Below, in pieces: positions 6,566 to 10,067 of a stretch of DNA of 10,067 nt (position 1 is the first letter of the stretch; each line of letters opens with the position of its first letter). The translations under genes and the position numbers were made by a program. The DNA is from an uncultured Verrucomicrobiota bacterium (lineage in GTDB: Bacteria; Verrucomicrobiota; Verrucomicrobiia; Chthoniobacterales; SZAS-18): positions 374 through 10,440 of the forward strand of contig CALMVM010000542.1 in the NCBI GenBank assembly GCA_937873255.1, read 5' to 3'. Under the pieces are notes generated by a model, which was given only the letters and a program-made list of their open reading frames with translations, was not told where the DNA came from and made no database searches.

Positions 6566-7186
6566 CTACTCCTGCACCTGGATGCGGAAGGTAAAATTCT
6601 TCTCCGCGTGGCCGTCGGCGTAGAGCAGGTTGACCTTGTTCTCCAGAAACGGATGGTAGGCCGCCTTGTCGGTGATGATCGGGATTTGCGTCTGATTGTA
6701 GTTTTTGAAGAAATTCAGGCCCGACGCCATCTGGCCATTGAGCGCGACGTTCCAATAATAACTCGTGCCCGACCTGGCCGCCTCGCCTCGATCCGACGGA
6801 CACGCGAAAACCGCCGCGCCCTGCGTGTAGACGTTGAGCGTGTTGTCGATGGCCGCGCCTTCGTCGGAAGCGTTCGTGCGGCCGGCGACGAGCGTCGGCA
6901 TGGTCATGTTGTGTTCGCCGAGGTACAAGCCCAGCGCCGAGCCGAGTTGGCGCAGGTTGGAAACGCACTTGGCCGCGTGTCCGGCTTCCACCACCCGCCC
7001 GTACACCGGCACGCCAATCGCCGCCAACACCCCGACGACGGCCAGCACCACGAGCAGTTCCACCAGAGTGAAGGCAGAATGCAGAAAGCAGAAGGCAGAA
7101 GGAGAAGCGGCGGAAGGCAGGCAACACGAATTTTTCTCTCCGGTTTTTTCACCTTCTACCTTCTGCCTTCTGCCTTCTGCCTTCAT
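6566..7186 (-). CDS. Type IV pilin-like / type II secretion pseudopilin with a repeat-encoded leader
   Basis: The 206-residue prepilin should be cut by prepilin peptidase between A38 and F39, giving a mature protein of about 168 residues that starts FTLVELLVVLAVVGVLAAI. Glu +5 (E43) and Pro +22 (P60) of type IV pilins are present; residue -1 is Ala rather than the usual Gly. KCVSNLRQLGSALGLYL (73-89), a CPSD motif and YADGH (189-193) mark the large single-gene pseudopilin family abundant in Verrucomicrobia, Planctomycetes and Lentisphaerae. No other secretion genes are nearby. The 38-residue leader is unusually long and is encoded almost entirely by an inverted repeat of heptamers (7070-7184), giving a basic EGRRQKVEGEK stretch and Ser/Ala/Phe-rich PSAF and HSAF units. 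The ATG at 7186 shares one base with the stop of the preceding gene (TGATG), implying translational coupling. No Shine-Dalgarno is present. Confidence 0.9.
   Translation of the reverse strand: MKAEGRRQKVEGEKTGEKNSCCLPSAASPSAFCFLHSAFTLVELLVVLAVVGVLAAIGVPVYGRVVEAGHAAKCVSNLRQLGSALGLYLGEHNMTMPTLVAGRTNASDEGAAIDNTLNVYTQGAAVFACPSDRGEAARSGTSYYWNVALNGQMASGLNFFKNYNQTQIPIITDKAAYHPFLENKVNLLYADGHAEKNFTFRIQVQE
7070..7184. repeat. 115-bp inverted repeat of GCAGAAG heptamers forming the pseudopilin leader region
   Basis: The left arm (7070-7102) and right arm (7152-7184) are 33 bases each and match at 30 of 33 positions as reverse complements, around a 49-base loop. Each arm is a degenerate tandem of the heptamer GCAGAAG / CTTCTGC. 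The element starts inside the pseudopilin ATG codon (its last base) and ends with the codon for F39, the first mature residue, so it supplies essentially the whole leader peptide. On the transcribed strand two of the three mismatches would be G-U wobbles. Similar heptamer repeats ending in SAFTL(V/I)ELL are, from memory, common in verrucomicrobial prepilins. Confidence 0.88.
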
Positions 7187-7749
7187 CAATTGGTGTTGCC
7201 GAATTGGAGGTTGCGCTGCATCTGCTCGATGAGCGGGGCCAGATCAATCTTCGTGTCGGCGTTGGCGTCGGCGTAGAATGACTTCAAGCCCTGATCAACG
7301 ATCTTGGCGCCCATCTGGTCGTCCATGCCGCGCACCGGGCCTTCGCCGGAGTGCTTTTTCATTTCCTCCAGGGCGCGCGCGACGAATGCCTTGCGCTTGG
7401 CGGGGTCCATCTTGTTAAAAACCTCCATCATCTGCCGGAAGTCGGACGGCAGCGTCGCGTCGAGGAAGGCACTCTGTTCCTCCTTGGTCATGGCGAGGAA
7501 AAACCGGCGCGTGGAGCCGCTCTTTTGGAGATCCTGCCGCTGCTGGAAGGTCAGGTCGTTGAGTTGGTCCTCGGCGCGGCGGATCGTCCGCGCGCGGTCG
7601 CGGGTGTTCTCCGCATCAAGCTTCGCGCCGTCGAGGAACGCCGCGACGGACTCCGGCGTCGGCTTGTGGGCATGCAGCCACCAGATGACCGACCCGGCGG
7701 CGACCCACACGACGGCGAGAGCGACGGCGGCTTTGACCCAGGGTTTCAT
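7186..7749 (-). CDS. Membrane-anchored helical protein of unknown function, coupled to the pseudopilin
   Basis: This is a 187-residue protein with one N-terminal membrane segment (about 7-26: AAVALAVVWVAAGSVIWWL) preceded by MKPWVK, which predicts an anchor with the rest outside the cytoplasm. The remainder is predicted almost wholly alpha-helical and charged, with spaced motifs LTFQQRQDL (66-74), MTKEEQSAFLDATLPSDFRQMMEVFNKMDP (87-116) and KRKAFVARALEEM (118-130). The style is familiar from uncharacterised Verrucomicrobia/Planctomycetes proteins, but I can give no function. The ATG at 7749 puts the membrane helix at the N-terminus; the open frame continues upstream to 7821 but overlaps the VOC gene. 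There is no Shine-Dalgarno; CCTCCCC lies upstream instead. Its stop overlaps the pseudopilin start by one base, so the two are probably translated together and may work together, for example in pilus or secretion assembly. That link is inference. Confidence 0.82.
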   Translation of the reverse strand: MKPWVKAAVALAVVWVAAGSVIWWLHAHKPTPESVAAFLDGAKLDAENTRDRARTIRRAEDQLNDLTFQQRQDLQKSGSTRRFFLAMTKEEQSAFLDATLPSDFRQMMEVFNKMDPAKRKAFVARALEEMKKHSGEGPVRGMDDQMGAKIVDQGLKSFYADANADTKIDLAPLIEQMQRNLQFGNTN

Positions 7750-7768
7750 GGCGAAGGGGAGGACGGTT

Positions 7769-8164
7769 TCAGCGAACGCGGGCGTTGCGGCAGCAAATCT
7801 CCCACTTGTTGCCGTCGGCATCCTCGAAGAAAACGGCGTAATAACCCGTCGTGTAATCGTGGCAGTATTCGGGTCCCTCCACGTTGCGCGCGCCGGCCTG
7901 GAGAATGATCGCGCCGAGGCGGTTGACCTCCTCTTCCGTGTCGGCCCAGAAGGCGATGCGATTGGCGTTGCCGCGATGGCCCGACTCCTCGTTCAAAGCG
8001 ATGAAGGGCACCGTTTTGAAGTCGCCTTCGACGGAATAACAGACTTCGATCTCCGCCGCGCGGATCTTCGGAAAACCCAGCGCCGGGAGGAACACGTCGT
8101 AGAACTTCCGCGCCTCCGCGAAGCTGGATACGCGCAGGTCAACATGGTCGAAAAGGTGACTCAT
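7769..8164 (-). CDS. VOC-superfamily (glyoxalase/dioxygenase-fold) protein
   Basis: The product is 131 residues with one VOC domain made of paired beta-alpha-beta-beta-beta modules. LFDHVDLRVSSFAEARKFYD (4-23) opens the first module, with H7 at the usual first metal-ligand position. AFWADTEEEVNRLGAII and GYYAVFFEDADGNKWEICCR form the second module, with E122 at the usual last ligand position. H68 in SGHRGN may be another ligand. Members range from glyoxalase I to thiol-transfer resistance enzymes; a single-domain protein like this usually dimerises. The specific reaction is unknown. It is the first gene of the minus-strand group leading to the aldo/keto reductase, and lies 19 bases upstream of the helical membrane protein. 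A methylglyoxal-type detoxification pairing with the reductase is possible but speculative. Confidence 0.92.
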   Translation of the reverse strand: MSHLFDHVDLRVSSFAEARKFYDVFLPALGFPKIRAAEIEVCYSVEGDFKTVPFIALNEESGHRGNANRIAFWADTEEEVNRLGAIILQAGARNVEGPEYCHDYTTGYYAVFFEDADGNKWEICCRNARVR

Positions 8165-8176
8165 TCAGAGGAAGGT

Positions 8177-8183
8177 TCCTCCT
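8177..8183 (-). promoter_or_regulatory. Shine-Dalgarno-like AGGAGGA upstream of the VOC gene
   Basis: AGGAGGA on the minus strand lies 12 bases before the ATG at 8164. The spacing is longer than the optimum of about 5-9 bases. No closer in-frame start fits the VOC fold better, so the ATG at 8164 is kept. Confidence 0.45.
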
Positions 8184-8230
8184 AACAAACACCCGCCGCC
8201 CGCCGACCGCAACCGGCTACAACTGGCCGC

Positions 8231-8338
8231 TGGATGGCGCTCTCCGAGCGGCATTGGTCGATGTTTGCGGCGCAGCCGCCTGAAATGCCAGACCCTGCGG
8301 CGTGACCGAAACCAGCGCCGCTCGGAGAGCACCGTCCA
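8231..8338. repeat. 108-bp palindromic element between accC and the VOC gene
   Basis: Arms at 8231-8257 and 8312-8338 are 27 bases each and match at 23 of 27 positions as reverse complements, sharing an uninterrupted core GCTCTCCGAGCGGC. The 54-base loop contains a smaller hairpin (GCGGC-GCA-GCCGC, 8267-8279). The element begins about three bases after the accC stop (minus-strand sense) and fills most of the 177-base gap before the VOC gene. It looks like a dispersed REP/MITE-type intergenic repeat. In the accC transcript it would fold into a large hairpin and could act as a terminator or 3'-end protector, but there is no T tract. Confidence 0.85.
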
Positions 8339-8341
8339 CCT

Positions 8342-9682
<1,341 letters not shown>

Positions 9683-9704
9683 AAAGGAGGGACGAAAGGG
9701 GAAT

Positions 9705-9811
9705 TTGTCCACAGATTACGCAGATTTCCGCAGATTAGAAAAAAGGGAGAACGAGTCTCCTTTTCTCTTGCTGCCTTAAAATCCGCGAAAATCTGCGTAA
9801 TCCGTGGACAA
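9705..9811. repeat. 107-bp palindromic element in the accB-accC spacer
   Basis: Arms at 9705-9736 and 9780-9811 are 32 bases each and match at 29 of 32 positions as reverse complements. Each arm holds CAGATT-type units at 9-10-base spacing (three in the left arm). The 43-base centre contains a purine run (9739-9750) and the pyrimidine run TCTCCTTTTCTCT (9756-9768) that can extend the hairpin. All three mismatches (9713/9803, 9728/9788, 9732/9784) are A-C on the + strand and would be G-U wobbles in the accB-accC mRNA, so the transcribed arm pairs throughout. Repeats built on ACAGATTACGCAGATT-like sequence are, from memory, widely dispersed in many environmental bacterial genomes. Confidence 0.92.
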
Positions 9812-9834
9812 GACTCTGCTCCGACAGCCGTGCG

Positions 9835-10067
9835 TTATTGCAACCGGAAAAGCGTTTGGCCGAATTGCACCGGCTTGCCGTTCTCGGCGAGGATTTCCGC
9901 GACGACGCCGGTCTGCCCGGCCTTGATTTCGTTCATCATCTTCATCGCCTCGACGATGCAGACCACCGTGTCGGGCGTCACGCTCTGGCCGACCTTGACG
10001 TACGGCGGCGAGTCCGGCGACATCGCCGAATAAAACGTCCCGACCATCGGCGAGATGATCTCGGGAC
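9835..10067 (-). CDS. accB: Biotin carboxyl carrier protein of acetyl-CoA carboxylase, N-terminal part outside window
   Basis: These are the C-terminal 76 residues of the biotinyl carrier, which shuttles carboxyl-biotin between AccC and the carboxyltransferase. The reading frame runs off the window end. The first visible codons (PEIISPMVGTFY) are the start of the biotinyl domain, so the Met encoded at 10047 is internal and not a start. SPMVGTFYSAMSPDSPPYVKVGQ matches the family including the 'thumb' region typical of acetyl-CoA carboxylase carriers. VEAMKMMNEI contains the biotinylated Lys (codon 9940-9942). VAEILAENGKPVQFGQTLFRL is the closing half of the barrel. It lies immediately upstream of accC, the usual accBC order. 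Confidence 0.96.
   Translation of the reverse strand, partial: PEIISPMVGTFYSAMSPDSPPYVKVGQSVTPDTVVCIVEAMKMMNEIKAGQTGVVAEILAENGKPVQFGQTLFRLQ

Noticed and set aside
7070..7184. Heptamer repeats as a possible CRISPR or variable-number phase-variation tract
   Set aside because: There are no spacers. The copies are degenerate and arranged as opposing arms, so simple slippage phase variation is not supported by this sequence alone.

Overview
The window is GC-rich, gene-dense bacterial chromosome and most likely comes from the Verrucomicrobiota or a close PVC relative. This rests on a single-gene pseudopilin of the KCxSNLRQLG / CPSD / YADGH type, a small acidic protein paired with a MazF/PemK toxin of a kind I know from that superphylum, and several dispersed-type palindromic repeats. 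Taxonomy is inferred from protein style; no rRNA or marker gene is present.

Layout: (1) 1-1614 (+) is the 3' part of an exported M13 (neprilysin-like) zinc peptidase, closed by a perfect GC-hairpin terminator. (2) 1741-2227 (+) is a toxin-antitoxin pair: a 64-aa acidic protein overlapping a MazF/PemK toxin. (3) 2299-3564 (+) is a CPA1 Na+/H+ antiporter. It runs tail-to-tail into, and overlaps by 12 bases, a photolyase/cryptochrome-family flavoprotein (3553-5145, -). (4) 5259-5408 (+) is a 49-aa secreted peptide with three Cys-Cys pairs at a strict six-residue period, divergent from the photolyase. (5) 5504-8164 (-) is a compact same-strand group, transcribed in the order VOC-fold protein, membrane-anchored helical protein, pseudopilin (one-base overlap) and aldo/keto reductase. 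(6) 8342-10067 (-) is accC and the 3' part of accB, the biotin carboxylase and biotin carrier of acetyl-CoA carboxylase.

The most unusual content is not a gene. Three different palindromic elements of about 107-115 bp, with 27-33 bp arms, lie within 2.8 kb. One fills the accB-accC spacer, one fills the accC-VOC spacer, and one forms the entire leader-peptide coding region of the pseudopilin, from just inside its ATG to the first residue of the mature protein. Other points worth checking are a photolyase that lacks the usual FAD-proximal Trp and several substrate/flavin contact residues, the Cys-pair exported peptide, and CCTC(C) pyrimidine tracts where Shine-Dalgarno sequences would be expected.

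Apart from acetyl-CoA carboxylase, the genes look like independent housekeeping or accessory functions rather than one pathway. I see no phage, insertion sequence, CRISPR array, tRNA or rRNA.
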